The notes below the pieces were generated by a model that was not told the origin of the DNA, did not search any database, and saw nothing but the letters and a program-made list of their open reading frames with translations. 64,000 bases of DNA from Deltaproteobacteria bacterium (GTDB lineage Bacteria; Myxococcota_A; UBA9160; JAJDAL01), in the NCBI GenBank assembly GCA_029261875.1, contig JAJDAL010000024.1, positions 186,001 through 250,000 on the forward strand. The letters are read 5' to 3'. Made by a program: the position numbers and the translations under genes. Within the stretch, counting starts at the first letter, position 1; each line of letters opens with the position of its first letter. Shown one piece after another: positions 1 through 8,587 of the stretch.

Positions 1-2
1 AA

Positions 3-839
3 GCGCAGACCGTCGAGGATCACTGGCTCCTCCACACCTACAGCGCCCTGCATGGTGATCATTACCGCAACTTTCGCGTCGTATTGCCCGCGCAAGATGG
101 AAGCGAGAGCGTCGCCCATTTCTCCGTACCCGAAGGAATGGGACCTCACCCAACCGTTCTCGTGTTTCCCATCCTCGCTGGATCCCACCTGGTTTCCGAA
201 ATGCTCGGCAAGGTGCTGGTCGACCGAGGCTATGCGGTACTGCGTCTCGAACGCACGGAACTCTTTCCCGAACCGGAACGCGAAGCGGATTTCCCCCCCA
301 TCGCAACCCGTCTGGCGGATTCGATCCGCGAAGGGCGCCGCGCCCTCGATTGGGTACTGCGCCAACCGGAAGTCGACCCCGAGCGAATCGGCGTCGCTGG
401 CGTGAGCCTTGGGGGCATCATGGCCGCAACCCTGTTGGGAGTCGATCCGCGCGTCGATGCGGGGTTCTTCATCATGGCGGGCGGCGGGATCGCGGAGATT
501 CTCTTCGACTCGCGCGAGAAACCGGTTCGATCTTTCCGGGATCGGGTCATGGCCCAGCGTGGACTCGCGAATCGAGAGCAATTCATCGCCGCCGCAACGC
601 CCCATACCCAGGGCCTCGACCCCCTCACCTATGCGGGACAGGTCGAAACCAACCGGGTTCGATTGATCTCCGCACGCTTCGACCGGATCGTCCCCCCGGA
701 ACGGACCCGAGACCTCTGGAGCGCATTCGGTGAACCCACCTGGCACCGGGTTCCCACCGGGCACTACAGCTTGATTCCCTTCTTCTGGTGGTCGGCGAAC
801 CGGGGAGCCGATCATCTCGACGCGCGCTGGTCCCCATAG
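3..839 (+). CDS. alpha/beta hydrolase (dienelactone-hydrolase-like), 5' partial
   Basis: The frame is open to the left edge of the window, so the N-terminus is missing; about 278 residues are visible. The nucleophile elbow GVSLGG, an acid residue in the stretch ISARFDRIVPPE and a histidine in PTGHYS sit in the order expected for the Ser-Asp-His triad of alpha/beta hydrolases. The strand-loop HPTVLVFPILAGSH before the triad fits the oxyanion region. The fold is clear but the substrate is not; esterase or peptidase activity on a small molecule is possible. It ends 34 bases before the convergent ceramidase-like gene. An in-frame TTG at 84 exists, but coding-type sequence continues upstream of it. 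Confidence 0.75.
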   Translation, partial: AQTVEDHWLLHTYSALHGDHYRNFRVVLPAQDGSESVAHFSVPEGMGPHPTVLVFPILAGSHLVSEMLGKVLVDRGYAVLRLERTELFPEPEREADFPPIATRLADSIREGRRALDWVLRQPEVDPERIGVAGVSLGGIMAATLLGVDPRVDAGFFIMAGGGIAEILFDSREKPVRSFRDRVMAQRGLANREQFIAAATPHTQGLDPLTYAGQVETNRVRLISARFDRIVPPERTRDLWSAFGEPTWHRVPTGHYSLIPFFWWSANRGADHLDARWSP

Positions 840-872
840 CCGCGACGCGCCTCACCCGAGCGGGCACTCTCG

Positions 873-2168
873 CTATTGCGCTTCGAGCAATCGCAGATCT
901 TCGAAGCGTCGCAAGATCCGATCCCCGGCCTCGCGAGACGGGGAAAGCGTTCGCTCGTACTCGAAGATGGAAAGCTCGAACTCGGCGCCCGGGAGCAGGT
1001 AGCCGAGTTCGTCGTTGGCGAGCCCGATCAACATGGTGGGACGACCGCCCGCGACGTCTTTGATCCGCAGGCCCAGGTCCGGCGTGATCTCGCCGGGCAC
1101 CGACGCAATCCGCAATTCGCCCAGCTGCCACAGATTCACCTCGGTCTGCAGCAGTCCTCCGCGGTAGAACGTTCGCTCGAGCAACCCCGTCATGCGCAGA
1201 ACGCTATAGCGCCAGTTGCGATTCTCGAGAAACAAGGGTGCGTGAAAAACCGCCAAGGCCGGTTCCGCCTCGTAGACCCGCAGCTTTCGCACGGCATCGA
1301 TGGCGTACGCCGCCACTTCGCGCCCCACCCGCCGGGCTTCCGCGAAGTCCTGGCGAACCACGTCGGGCGTAACGAGTCCCCCCAGCGCACCCGAAACGTG
1401 AATCGCGACACCGCCCAGTTCGGCTTCGACGCGCTCGCGCAACCAATGGGGAAAATCCGAGGTGATCTGTTGGTTGTCCGGTCCGAGCACTTCCGGGTGG
1501 CAACCCAACTCGCTCAGCGTCGCGATCGTTTTCCCCGAACCGGCCGCGCGCAGGTGAAGCACGACCAATTCCCGATCCACGAGACCCGGTCGCCGCAGAT
1601 TCTTCATGATGCCGCGCGGATCGACGTCGATGGCAACCGACGCGGTCTCCGCCGCCACCGCGGCCGCCTGGGCCTTCGCGATCGCTTCGAGCACGCGCGC
1701 TTCCAGAATCTCCATATAGTCGTCACTGCGACCGGAAATGAAGGGCGGAACCCCCCACAGCCCCAATGTGTCGGGGCCGCTGTGGTTGTGGGTCGAGGCG
1801 AGAATGAGATGACGCGGGTCGAGACCTTGGAGCTTCTCGCGCAAGCGGGAAACGTCGCGGGCTTGCAGACCGACGATGTCGAGCGAAACCAGGGCAACGG
1901 AGAACGCGCCGCGTTGGATCCACAGGGCGCGGGCGTACAGGGGATCGTGAACGCCTTCACTGCGGCGATAGATGCCGTAACCACCGAGAAAGACGGATTC
2001 CTCCGGTGTGATGGCGACCGCGGCGGCCCCGGCGCGCAGCAGACCCGACGTCGCAACATCCCGATAGACCGGAATTCGTTCCGGGGCCGGCTGGCGAAAC
2101 CCAGCGCAGCTACCGAGTAGGAGCGCGAGCCCCAGCAGCAGGAATGAGAAACCGAAAATACGCTTCAC
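873..2168 (-). CDS. neutral/alkaline ceramidase-like lipoprotein
   Basis: 431 residues. A short hydrophobic N-terminus ends in the lipobox LLGSC (Cys21), so the mature protein is probably lipid-anchored outside the inner membrane. The sequence THNHSGPD (about residues 126-133) matches the zinc-binding HxH signature of neutral/alkaline non-lysosomal ceramidases, and VSLDIVG just before it matches the preceding metal-ligand strand. Family members hydrolyse N-acyl amide bonds, typically of ceramide. It is shorter than full-length ceramidases (about 650 residues) and covers only the N-terminal catalytic domain, so the true substrate may differ. The start is GTG. The anchored phosphoesterase gene lies 13 bases upstream on the same strand, suggesting one transcript. 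Confidence 0.75.
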   Translation of the reverse strand: MKRIFGFSFLLLGLALLLGSCAGFRQPAPERIPVYRDVATSGLLRAGAAAVAITPEESVFLGGYGIYRRSEGVHDPLYARALWIQRGAFSVALVSLDIVGLQARDVSRLREKLQGLDPRHLILASTHNHSGPDTLGLWGVPPFISGRSDDYMEILEARVLEAIAKAQAAAVAAETASVAIDVDPRGIMKNLRRPGLVDRELVVLHLRAAGSGKTIATLSELGCHPEVLGPDNQQITSDFPHWLRERVEAELGGVAIHVSGALGGLVTPDVVRQDFAEARRVGREVAAYAIDAVRKLRVYEAEPALAVFHAPLFLENRNWRYSVLRMTGLLERTFYRGGLLQTEVNLWQLGELRIASVPGEITPDLGLRIKDVAGGRPTMLIGLANDELGYLLPGAEFELSIFEYERTLSPSREAGDRILRRFEDLRLLEAQ

Positions 2169-2181
2169 GTGGCCTTGCCAG

Positions 2182-3045
2182 CTAGTTGGCGGCGACCAGT
2201 CTACCGCTTTCCTGCGCGTCCAGGGTCAGAACCGCGATCTCCGGCGGGACCCGGAAGCGGGCGGGAACGACACTGGTTCCGACGCCGGAACTGACGAACA
2301 GATGACGACCCGCCTCGACGTAGTGTCCGCGCGGGTAGCGATGCCCGCCGCGCGAGCGCAACGCCGCGCGTCCGAACACCGGGAAGTCGACCTGCCCGCC
2401 GTGGGTGTGGCCGGACAGCGTGAGGCTCACGCGTTCGGGCACGCGAGCGAAGGCTGCGGGATTGTGACTCAGAAGCAGCACCGGGTCCGTGCCCCCCACC
2501 GCGGCCAGCGCGGCATCGACATCCGTCTCCCGCGTACTGAGGTCCTTCAATCCGACGATCCAGAAGCCCGAATCGTCGATCTGCAGATGAATCGCTTCGT
2601 CTTCGAGCACCGGAATCCCGACCGCTTCGAGACTGTGGGCGACGCGGGGAGCATCGAAGGTGCAGTCGTGGTTGCCCAGCACCGCGTACACACCGAGCGG
2701 CGCTTCGAGTCCCTGCAGCACCCGGGCAGTCGCTTCCGGCGGAACGAAATCGCCGCCCAACACATCGTCGATCACGTAGTCACCGAGCAAGACCACGAGA
2801 TCCGCGGATTCCGCGTTGGTGCGCACCACGATCTCTTCGAGTTTCGCGAGTCCGTTGTGGGGCGAGCCGACGTGGAGATCGGTCAAGATCGCGACCCGCA
2901 GGCCCGTTCGTTCCGCCTGCCAGCCCGGCAGCGCGAGATTCGCACGCACGGTGGCGATCTGGCGAGGCTCCATCCAGAAAGCCCAAGCGGACAAGAGCAA
3001 ACCGATGGCAAAGAGGGTTGAAAGCATTTTCCTGGCCGAATTCAT
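2182..3045 (-). CDS. membrane-anchored calcineurin-like metallophosphoesterase (YkuE type)
   Basis: Five metal-binding blocks of the calcineurin-like phosphoesterase fold appear in order: TDLHVGSPH, GDYVID, GNHD, SHNP and GHTHGGQ. They should bind a two-metal centre that hydrolyses a phosphoester. One N-terminal membrane helix precedes the domain, as in YkuE-type proteins that act at the outer face of the membrane. An upstream in-frame start at 3105 would add a basic, Pro-rich leader with no family similarity, so ATG 3045 is preferred; ATG 3027, right behind an AGGA, is an alternative. It lies upstream of the ceramidase-like gene. A joint role in envelope lipid turnover is plausible but unproven. 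Confidence 0.82.
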   Translation of the reverse strand: MNSARKMLSTLFAIGLLLSAWAFWMEPRQIATVRANLALPGWQAERTGLRVAILTDLHVGSPHNGLAKLEEIVVRTNAESADLVVLLGDYVIDDVLGGDFVPPEATARVLQGLEAPLGVYAVLGNHDCTFDAPRVAHSLEAVGIPVLEDEAIHLQIDDSGFWIVGLKDLSTRETDVDAALAAVGGTDPVLLLSHNPAAFARVPERVSLTLSGHTHGGQVDFPVFGRAALRSRGGHRYPRGHYVEAGRHLFVSSGVGTSVVPARFRVPPEIAVLTLDAQESGRLVAAN

Positions 3046-3280
3046 TGGGGGGGGCGCCCAGGGTTTCTCTACCGGCGTCCTACCGCGTTGCCGGTTGCGG
3101 ACCAAGCGATAACAACGATCCGCAATTCAATTGTATCCCCCACATCGGGTCGCGGGACGCGGCCCTTTACACTCAGGGGAACACCGGATGCCGCGAGGCC
3201 CCCCGGATTGCGGGATGGCGAAGCCCGTGCGCTCGGGCACCGTGTCGTGGTAAAAAGGGGACGTCTAGGAGGAAACCAGT

Positions 3281-3976
3281 ATGGGACGCACCACGATCGG
3301 ATTCGCAATTGCGCTCTGCGCGCTGCTCGGGGCCTCCGGGGCGGTGGGGGACGACCTGGTGAGCGAGAACTTCCGCCTGCGGGGGGCCACACTTTCGGGC
3401 GGCGGCGGCCTCGACCTCCAGGGCACGACGATTCGCGCTACCGGAACCACGATCGGTCAATCTTCTCCGCTGGGAACCAGCACGAGCCCTTCGGGCGTCA
3501 CCCTCCACTCGGGTTTCTGGCACGTGGCCGGCTCGGGGGAACCGCAATTGGACAGCGATGCCGACGGCGTGCCGGATCAACTGGACAACTGCGTCGACCA
3601 CTTCAATCCCCGTCTGGGCGACCCCGACTTTGGAACGCCCGCGCGCCTGGCCTTTCAAACTACGACCGGGGGTCAGCTCGACGACGACGCCGACGGTTTC
3701 GGCAACGTCTGTGACGCGAAGTTCGGAACCGGCGGAACCATCGTCGGCGGAATCGACCTGTCCCTGCAGATCGCTTCTTTCAACAAAGACCGCTCGGGCA
3801 ACGACTGCGGCACGACGGGCGATCTACCCTGCGCGCAATTCGACCTCGACAACGCGGGAATCTTCATCGGCGGTGTCGATGTCAACCTCGCCCGCCAGCT
3901 CTTCAACGCGGCGCCGGGACCGAAATGTGCGCTTTGCCCCCTCGCCTGCGAAGGCGTGCAGTGCCCCGCGGAATAA
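3281..3976 (+). CDS. secreted protein with calcium-binding type-3/dockerin-like repeats and Cys-rich C-terminal tail
   Basis: 231 residues with an N-terminal signal peptide (to about residue 23) and a strong AGGAGG ribosome site before ATG. Residues about 30-85 are Gly/Thr-rich and end in SGVTLHSGFWHV, a beta-type module seen in many secreted proteins. From about residue 92 come Asp-rich calcium loops (DSDADGVPDQLDNC, DDDADGFGNVCD), then paired dockerin-like segments each containing GGxD. The tail CALCPLACEGVQCP carries four cysteines. A second protein at 33452-34570 carries nearly the same last 130 residues, so this is a mobile C-terminal module, possibly for surface attachment. Its function is unknown. 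Confidence 0.75.
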   Translation: MGRTTIGFAIALCALLGASGAVGDDLVSENFRLRGATLSGGGGLDLQGTTIRATGTTIGQSSPLGTSTSPSGVTLHSGFWHVAGSGEPQLDSDADGVPDQLDNCVDHFNPRLGDPDFGTPARLAFQTTTGGQLDDDADGFGNVCDAKFGTGGTIVGGIDLSLQIASFNKDRSGNDCGTTGDLPCAQFDLDNAGIFIGGVDVNLARQLFNAAPGPKCALCPLACEGVQCPAE

Positions 3977-3977
3977 C

Positions 3978-4361
3978 GTGAACGCCGACGAGCGCGACCA
4001 CCTCGATCGCGAGTCCTACATCAGTCTCGCCACCTTCCGGCGCAACGGGAATGCGGTCGAAACGCCGGTTTGGTTCGCTTTGGCGGGCGATCGCTTCTAT
4101 GTCTTCAGTGAGGCCAAATCGGGCAAGGTCAAGCGACTGCGCAACAGTCCGAAGATACGCGTTGCGGCGTGCAACGTACGCGGGCGCGTGAAGGGCGAGT
4201 GGATCGAAGGCCAGGGGCGGCGCGTCGATGACGCGGAAAGCATCGATCGCGCCAACGACGCCTTGTTGCGCAAGTACGGCCTACAGATGCGAATCGCCAA
4301 TTTCTTTTCGCGCTTGAGCGGCCGAATCGATCAACGCGCCATGCTGGAAATCGCCCTCTAG
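3978..4361 (+). CDS. PPOX-class flavin/F420-dependent oxidoreductase, small
   Basis: 127 residues from a GTG one base after the upstream stop. The stretches SYISLATFRR, ETPVWFAL and SGKVKRLRNSPKIRVAAC are typical of the split-barrel PPOX family, and the pattern closely matches the Rv2061-type group annotated as probable F420-dependent enzymes. Such proteins bind a flavin or deazaflavin and reduce small molecules; the substrate is unknown. A longer open frame starts at 3558 but runs through the upstream gene. The stop codon overlaps that of the convergent padR-type gene in a shared CTAG. A nearby F420 biosynthesis gene would support F420 use, but none is in the window. Confidence 0.75.
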   Translation: MNADERDHLDRESYISLATFRRNGNAVETPVWFALAGDRFYVFSEAKSGKVKRLRNSPKIRVAACNVRGRVKGEWIEGQGRRVDDAESIDRANDALLRKYGLQMRIANFFSRLSGRIDQRAMLEIAL

Positions 4362-4924
4362 CGACGCTCCACCGCTTTGAGTTGCTCGAGGGTATCGTCG
4401 AGGATCTCCCGCACGCGTTCGATGCGATCCGGATCATCGCCACCCCGCGCGACCGCGCGAAACGCCGCCTTGGCGACCCGCGCCACCGGACGAAACACTT
4501 CGGCGGAGTCGGGATCCATGGCGAACCCCCAATCGCCCCATTGCTGCGCGCGTTTCCAGATGCGATCCACACGCCGGGTCTCGGATTCGAGTTCCGCGCT
4601 TCCGGCTTCGGTCAGTCGATAGACGCGTTTGCCCTCCTGGGCTTCCGAGGCCACCAGGCCCTCATCCTCGAGTTGCTGCAGGGTCGGATAGACGGTTCCC
4701 GCGCTGGCGCGATACATGCCCTGGGACTTTTCTTCCAGCGCCTTCATGAGCTCGTAACCGTGACGCGGTTCTTCTTCGATCAGCGAAAGCAGCGCGAGTC
4801 GCACTTCGCCGGGCCCGAAGAAGCGCCCCATGCCTGCGCCCCACAACCCGGCGCCCGGTTCCGCCGCGCCTCGGCGGCGCTGGCGTCGGTGATGTCTGCG
4901 TCGATGTCCAAAGGGATGGGTCAT
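4358..4924 (-). CDS. PadR-family transcriptional regulator, YqjI-like
   Basis: 188 residues from the ATG at 4924, which follows GGAG at good spacing; an in-frame start at 4981 would run across the palindromic operator and is rejected. A His/Arg-rich N-terminal tail (about residues 1-30) precedes FFGPGEVRLALLSLIE and then the PadR winged helix RHGYELMKALEE ... GTVYPTLQQLEDEGLV. This layout, including the FFGxGExRLxxL join, matches E. coli YqjI, a nickel/iron-responsive PadR repressor with a His-rich metal-binding tail. The tail here has fewer His and no Cys, so metal sensing is only a possibility. Autoregulation through the adjacent 20-bp palindrome is likely. Confidence 0.85.
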   Translation of the reverse strand: MTHPFGHRRRHHRRQRRRGAAEPGAGLWGAGMGRFFGPGEVRLALLSLIEEEPRHGYELMKALEEKSQGMYRASAGTVYPTLQQLEDEGLVASEAQEGKRVYRLTEAGSAELESETRRVDRIWKRAQQWGDWGFAMDPDSAEVFRPVARVAKAAFRAVARGGDDPDRIERVREILDDTLEQLKAVERR

Positions 4925-4952
4925 GCCGGTTCTCCGTGGGCGCACCCCGGAC

Positions 4953-4972
4953 GATATATCGTACGATATATC
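4953..4972. promoter_or_regulatory. 20-bp perfect palindrome, likely PadR operator
   Basis: GATATATCGTACGATATATC is a perfect inverted repeat 28 bases upstream of the PadR start, in a locally AT-rich island of otherwise GC-rich DNA. Position and symmetry fit a dimeric winged-helix repressor acting on its own promoter. Only padR lies downstream; the gene upstream (CBS protein) is on the same strand and ends at 5090. Confidence 0.75.
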
Positions 4973-5089
4973 TGTTCGCAAGCCCCCTCGGGGACCGCCA
5001 GCCGAACGCAGCGCGGCGGACGGGTTCCTGCTGGGGAGGAATCCGATCGCATTCGGCCTGGGGGGAAGGAGCGGGAAAACCGCTGGCGG

Positions 5090-5647
5090 CTAGGCGCCCT
5101 CGCGGGTCGGGGGGAACTTGCGCCTCGGCGGCGGCAAGGTGAGGACTTCGCGGGGGAAGAACTCGACCAGGAACTGCACCACGTCGCGGACCGAAACCAG
5201 ATAGACGGGCCGCATTTCCGCGTCCACCACCGGAACGTGGCGGAAGCCGCCGATGGCCATCTGATTGAGCACACGCGCCACAGAGGCCGTATTCGGCAGG
5301 GTTTCGGGATCGGGGGTCATGACCTCGGAGAGCGGAAGCGTCATCGGGTTGCGTCCGCGGTCGACGATCCGAAACAGCACGTCGCGCTCGGTAAACACCC
5401 CGATCAGGCGCGTTGCCTGGGTCCCGTCTTCGGTGATCAGTACGCAGCCCGTGCGTTCCCGCTGCATGCCCCGCATGGCGTCGGTGACGGAATCCGTGCC
5501 CGCAAACACCAGGGGTTTGTGGGTGGACAGCACATCCAGGGATTCGCGCAGCAAACCCGAATCGAAGACCCGGGTCCCCTTGTCCTGGGACTCGAAATAA
5601 TGTTCGTCGGCTTCGTGGCCGTCTCGATCGGGCGCCATATCGGCCAT
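5090..5647 (-). CDS. tandem CBS-domain protein
   Basis: About 185 residues. Two CBS modules are visible: one around VFAGTDSVTDAMRGMQRE ... LIGVFTERDVLFRIV, and one around PLSEVMTPDPETLPNTAS ... FRHVPVVDAEMRPVYLV. CBS pairs bind adenosyl ligands such as AMP or ATP and usually act as energy sensors on a partner. No catalytic domain is attached. The start ATG 5647 lies just after GGGAG; ATG 5638 is an alternative. It begins 34 bases after the SDR stop, so it may be the last gene of the minus-strand run that contains the GlnA4-like ligase and antiporter. The partner protein cannot be named. Confidence 0.8.
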   Translation of the reverse strand: MADMAPDRDGHEADEHYFESQDKGTRVFDSGLLRESLDVLSTHKPLVFAGTDSVTDAMRGMQRERTGCVLITEDGTQATRLIGVFTERDVLFRIVDRGRNPMTLPLSEVMTPDPETLPNTASVARVLNQMAIGGFRHVPVVDAEMRPVYLVSVRDVVQFLVEFFPREVLTLPPPRRKFPPTREGA

Positions 5648-5680
5648 TCTCCCGCGATCGCCGAGGGAGAGCAAGCCCCC

Positions 5681-6454
5681 TTATTCGGGGGTGATATAGG
5701 TCGTCGTAATCCCCCCATCGACGGTGAACGCGGTCCCATTCACGTACGCGGCATCGTCGCTGGCCAAGAACAGTGCCGCTTGGGCAATTTCGTGGGCCTG
5801 GGCAAAGCGTCCGGGAGGGATGTGGACGAGGCGGCGCTGCCGCGCGACGGGATCGGCGATCAGCTCTTGGAGTAACGGCGTCTCCACGGGGCCGGGGCAC
5901 AGCGCGTTGGCGCGAATGCCCTCGCGGGCGTAGATCGCGGCGATCTCCCGCGTCATCGCCAGCACGCCGCCTTTGCTCGCCGTGTATGCGACCTGTGCCG
6001 CGGCGGCGCCCATCAGGGCTACGAAACTCGCGGTGTTGATGATGCTCCCGCCCCCCGCGCGGCGCAGCGCCGGTACGCCGTACTTGCATCCCAGGAACAC
6101 GCCTTTCAGGTTGACGTCCATGACGGTCTGCCAGGTTTCTTCGGAGGTGTCCTCCGGCGTACCGTCATCCAGGGGAAAGATCCCCGCGTTGTTGAAGAGC
6201 ACGTGAACGGCACCGAAACGTTTCTCCGCCTGGGCCACCATGGCCTCGACTTCCGCCGCACGCGTCACGTCGACCGCGCACGCTTCCGCGGCGCCCCCCT
6301 GGCCGACGACCTCTTCGGTCACGCGCTGGGCGCCCGCGGCGTCGCGATCCGCGACGAGGATCGACCCCCCTTCCGCGGCGAACAGGAGCGCACTCGCGCG
6401 ACCGATTCCACCCGCCGCGCCGGTAATCACACACGTCTTGTTGGCCAGTCTCAC
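5681..6454 (-). CDS. SDR-family NAD(P)-dependent oxidoreductase
   Basis: 257 residues from a GTG at 6454, preceded by AAGGAG and overlapping the upstream stop by four bases (GTGA). The classical SDR marks are present: TGAAGGIG for the cofactor, NNAG, the catalytic Ser in the NTASF segment, YTASK with Tyr and Lys, and a CPGPVETP turn. It reduces or oxidises a carbonyl or alcohol; the substrate cannot be read from sequence. An SDR next to a gamma-glutamyl hydrolase and GlnA4-type ligase also occurs in M. tuberculosis (Rv2857c, Rv2859c, Rv2860c), so a role in the same amine pathway is plausible. Confidence 0.85.
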   Translation of the reverse strand: MRLANKTCVITGAAGGIGRASALLFAAEGGSILVADRDAAGAQRVTEEVVGQGGAAEACAVDVTRAAEVEAMVAQAEKRFGAVHVLFNNAGIFPLDDGTPEDTSEETWQTVMDVNLKGVFLGCKYGVPALRRAGGGSIINTASFVALMGAAAAQVAYTASKGGVLAMTREIAAIYAREGIRANALCPGPVETPLLQELIADPVARQRRLVHIPPGRFAQAHEIAQAALFLASDDAAYVNGTAFTVDGGITTTYITPE

Positions 6455-7170
6455 GCTCGACTCCTTGCGCGCTCGACGAGCGCTTCGAAGATTTTTCGCT
6501 GCAGGGGATATTGCTCGATCTGCAATTCCGGATGCCATTGGAGCCCGACCGCAAACGGATGGCTGTCGTGGACGAAGGCTTCGATCAGATCATCGGCAGC
6601 GTGGGCCGCAGCCTGCAAACCGCGCCCCAGGGTTCGAATCCCCTGATGGTGCCAGGAACAGACCGGGAACTCCGCACAAGCGTAGATTTCGTCGAGAAGT
6701 GTTCCCGCCACGAGTCGGACCGTGTGAAGCGTGGGTTTTCGGAAGGGCAAGCGATGCAGAACCTTTTCCCCCCGCGCGTCGGGCAAATGCAAATCGAGGT
6801 CGCCCCCCAGGGCTACGTTGAGAATCTGCATGCCGCGACAAATGCCGAGGATGGGAAGTCCCGGCCGGTCGAAGGCGCGGCGGGCGAGCTCCAGTTCGAA
6901 CGCGTCGCGCCGCTCGACCATTCCGTAGAGCGTCGGGTGCGGGTCCGCGCCGTGTTGCGTTGGGGTGATGTCGCCACCGCCCGCAAAGATCACCGCGTCG
7001 AGGGCATCGAGCACTTCGTCGGCGGGAATCGGGTACGGGGCCAACAACACCGCATTGCCCCCGGCCGCGGCGACCGCTTCGCCGTAGTTGATCGGCAATG
7101 ACACCGACTCCGGATCCCCTTCGGGACCGTAGGTCGTCAAACCGATCAGCGGGCGCTGGCGGCGGGACAC
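6451..7170 (-). CDS. gamma-glutamyl-GABA hydrolase-like class I amidotransferase (PuuD family)
   Basis: 239 residues, a complete class I glutamine-amidotransferase-type domain. The nucleophile is Cys111 in GICRGMQ and the His-Glu pair is in QWHPE (His213, Glu215), so the hydrolytic triad is intact. PuuD-family enzymes release glutamate from gamma-glutamyl conjugates such as gamma-glutamyl-GABA. It lies one base after the GlnA4-like ligase gene, which would make such conjugates, and overlaps the SDR start. Together they form a make-oxidise-release cassette for an amine. The exact amine is unknown. Confidence 0.85.
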   Translation of the reverse strand: MSRRQRPLIGLTTYGPEGDPESVSLPINYGEAVAAAGGNAVLLAPYPIPADEVLDALDAVIFAGGGDITPTQHGADPHPTLYGMVERRDAFELELARRAFDRPGLPILGICRGMQILNVALGGDLDLHLPDARGEKVLHRLPFRKPTLHTVRLVAGTLLDEIYACAEFPVCSWHHQGIRTLGRGLQAAAHAADDLIEAFVHDSHPFAVGLQWHPELQIEQYPLQRKIFEALVERARSRA

Positions 7171-7171
7171 G

Positions 7172-8569
7172 CTAGATCCGTTCGAAGTAACGAGCGCGTT
7201 CCCAACCCGTCACCGCTTCATCGAACTTGCGCTTCTCCGTGCGCGCGAAATGCAGGTAGTGCTCGATGACATCGTCGCCGAAGGCGGCTCTCAACATCGC
7301 GCTGCGCTCGGTTTCCTCGATCGCTTCGCCGAGGGTGCGGGGAATCTGGGGAACCCCTTCGGCGGCGTACAGATCCCCCTCGAACATTTCCGGCGGCTCG
7401 ATCTCCCGCTCGATGCCATCCATGCCCGCCGCCAGGACCGCCGCGTAGGCGAGATAGGGATTCGCATCGGCGCCGGGAATACGACATTCGATGCGCAGCG
7501 AGGGTCCGTGCCCAACGATGCGAAACCCCGTGGTGCGGTTGTCGTAGGACCAGCCGATGGCCGTCGGCGCAAAACTCCCGGCAACGAAGCGCTTGTAGGA
7601 ATTCACCGTGGGGGCGAGAAACAAGGTGATGGCGCGCGCATGGGCGATCAGCCCGCCGAGCCAATGACGAAACAGCTTCGATGGGCGCGTGCCGACTTTT
7701 CCGATCGGATCGCCGTCTCCAGAGAAGAGGTTGTTCTTCACCTTCGCGTCCCAGAGACTGACGTGAAGGTGAAAGCTGTTTCCCGCTTGGCTGGCATCCC
7801 ATTTCGCCATGAAGGTGACGGCGAGGTCTTGCAGGTAGGCGATCTCCTTGGCGGCGTTCTTGTAGATCACGTGGCGATCCGACATTTCGAGGCACTCCGC
7901 GTAGCGGAGATTGATCTCGTGCTGGCCGTGACCCCATTCGCCTTTGCTGAATTCGACCGGTACGCCGGATCGATCGAGTTCGCGACGAATCGCCCCGACC
8001 AGGGGTTCTTCCTTCGTGCTCTGCAGGATGTGGTAGTCCTCGACGTAATGGCCGAAGGTTTCGATCTGTTCGTAGCGCTTCTGTCGCGCCTGTTCGTAGC
8101 TGTCGCGAAAGATGAAGATCTCGAGCTCCGAGCCCCCCATGGCGGTGTAGCCCGCCGTCTGCAAACGCTCGCGTTGGCGCTTCAAGATGTTGCGCGGAGC
8201 GACGGAAACCGGTTCGTGGCTGGCGTCGTCGAGCACATCGCACATCACCAAAGCTGTGCGATCGAGCCACGTCGCCATGCGGAGTGTGGACCAGTCGATC
8301 TGGCACAGCACATCCCCGTAGCCTGTTTTCCAGGAAGTGAACGCGTAGCCGGGAACCGGATCCATCTCCATGTCGCAGGCCAGCAGGTAGTCGCAGACGT
8401 TGACACCGTGCTCCGCCACCTGATCGAGGAAAAAGCGCCCGGTGATTCGCTTCCCCACCAGCCGACCGTAGAGATCGGGAAACACCGTAACGATGGTTTC
8501 CACTTCTTCCGCGCGGATCGCCGCCTCGAGCTCTTGGCGCGTCAGTTGTCCGGGTTCGCGTGTCGCCAT
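7172..8569 (-). CDS. glutamine-synthetase-family gamma-glutamyl-amine ligase (GlnA4/PuuA-like)
   Basis: 465 residues with AGGGAGG upstream of ATG. The glutamine synthetase fold is evident: an N-terminal half with DLYGRLVGKRI, then the metal-binding GGSELEIFIF, the WGHGQHEINLRY segment, and NSFHLHVSLWD. The divergent N-terminus and the lack of the GlnA adenylylation motif place it with the PuuA/GlnA3/GlnA4 group rather than housekeeping GlnA. Such enzymes join glutamate to an amine (putrescine, ethanolamine, polyamines) using ATP. The downstream PuuD-like hydrolase and SDR support this. No aldehyde dehydrogenase is in the run, unlike the mycobacterial counterpart, so the oxidation step may be done elsewhere. 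Confidence 0.82.
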   Translation of the reverse strand: MATREPGQLTRQELEAAIRAEEVETIVTVFPDLYGRLVGKRITGRFFLDQVAEHGVNVCDYLLACDMEMDPVPGYAFTSWKTGYGDVLCQIDWSTLRMATWLDRTALVMCDVLDDASHEPVSVAPRNILKRQRERLQTAGYTAMGGSELEIFIFRDSYEQARQKRYEQIETFGHYVEDYHILQSTKEEPLVGAIRRELDRSGVPVEFSKGEWGHGQHEINLRYAECLEMSDRHVIYKNAAKEIAYLQDLAVTFMAKWDASQAGNSFHLHVSLWDAKVKNNLFSGDGDPIGKVGTRPSKLFRHWLGGLIAHARAITLFLAPTVNSYKRFVAGSFAPTAIGWSYDNRTTGFRIVGHGPSLRIECRIPGADANPYLAYAAVLAAGMDGIEREIEPPEMFEGDLYAAEGVPQIPRTLGEAIEETERSAMLRAAFGDDVIEHYLHFARTEKRKFDEAVTGWERARYFERI

Positions 8570-8587
8570 GCCATTGCCTCCCTGGGT

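Noticed and set aside
4382-5875. 497-codon plus-strand frame over the PadR and CBS genes
   Set aside because: Antisense to two genes with clear domains; it also crosses the palindromic operator.
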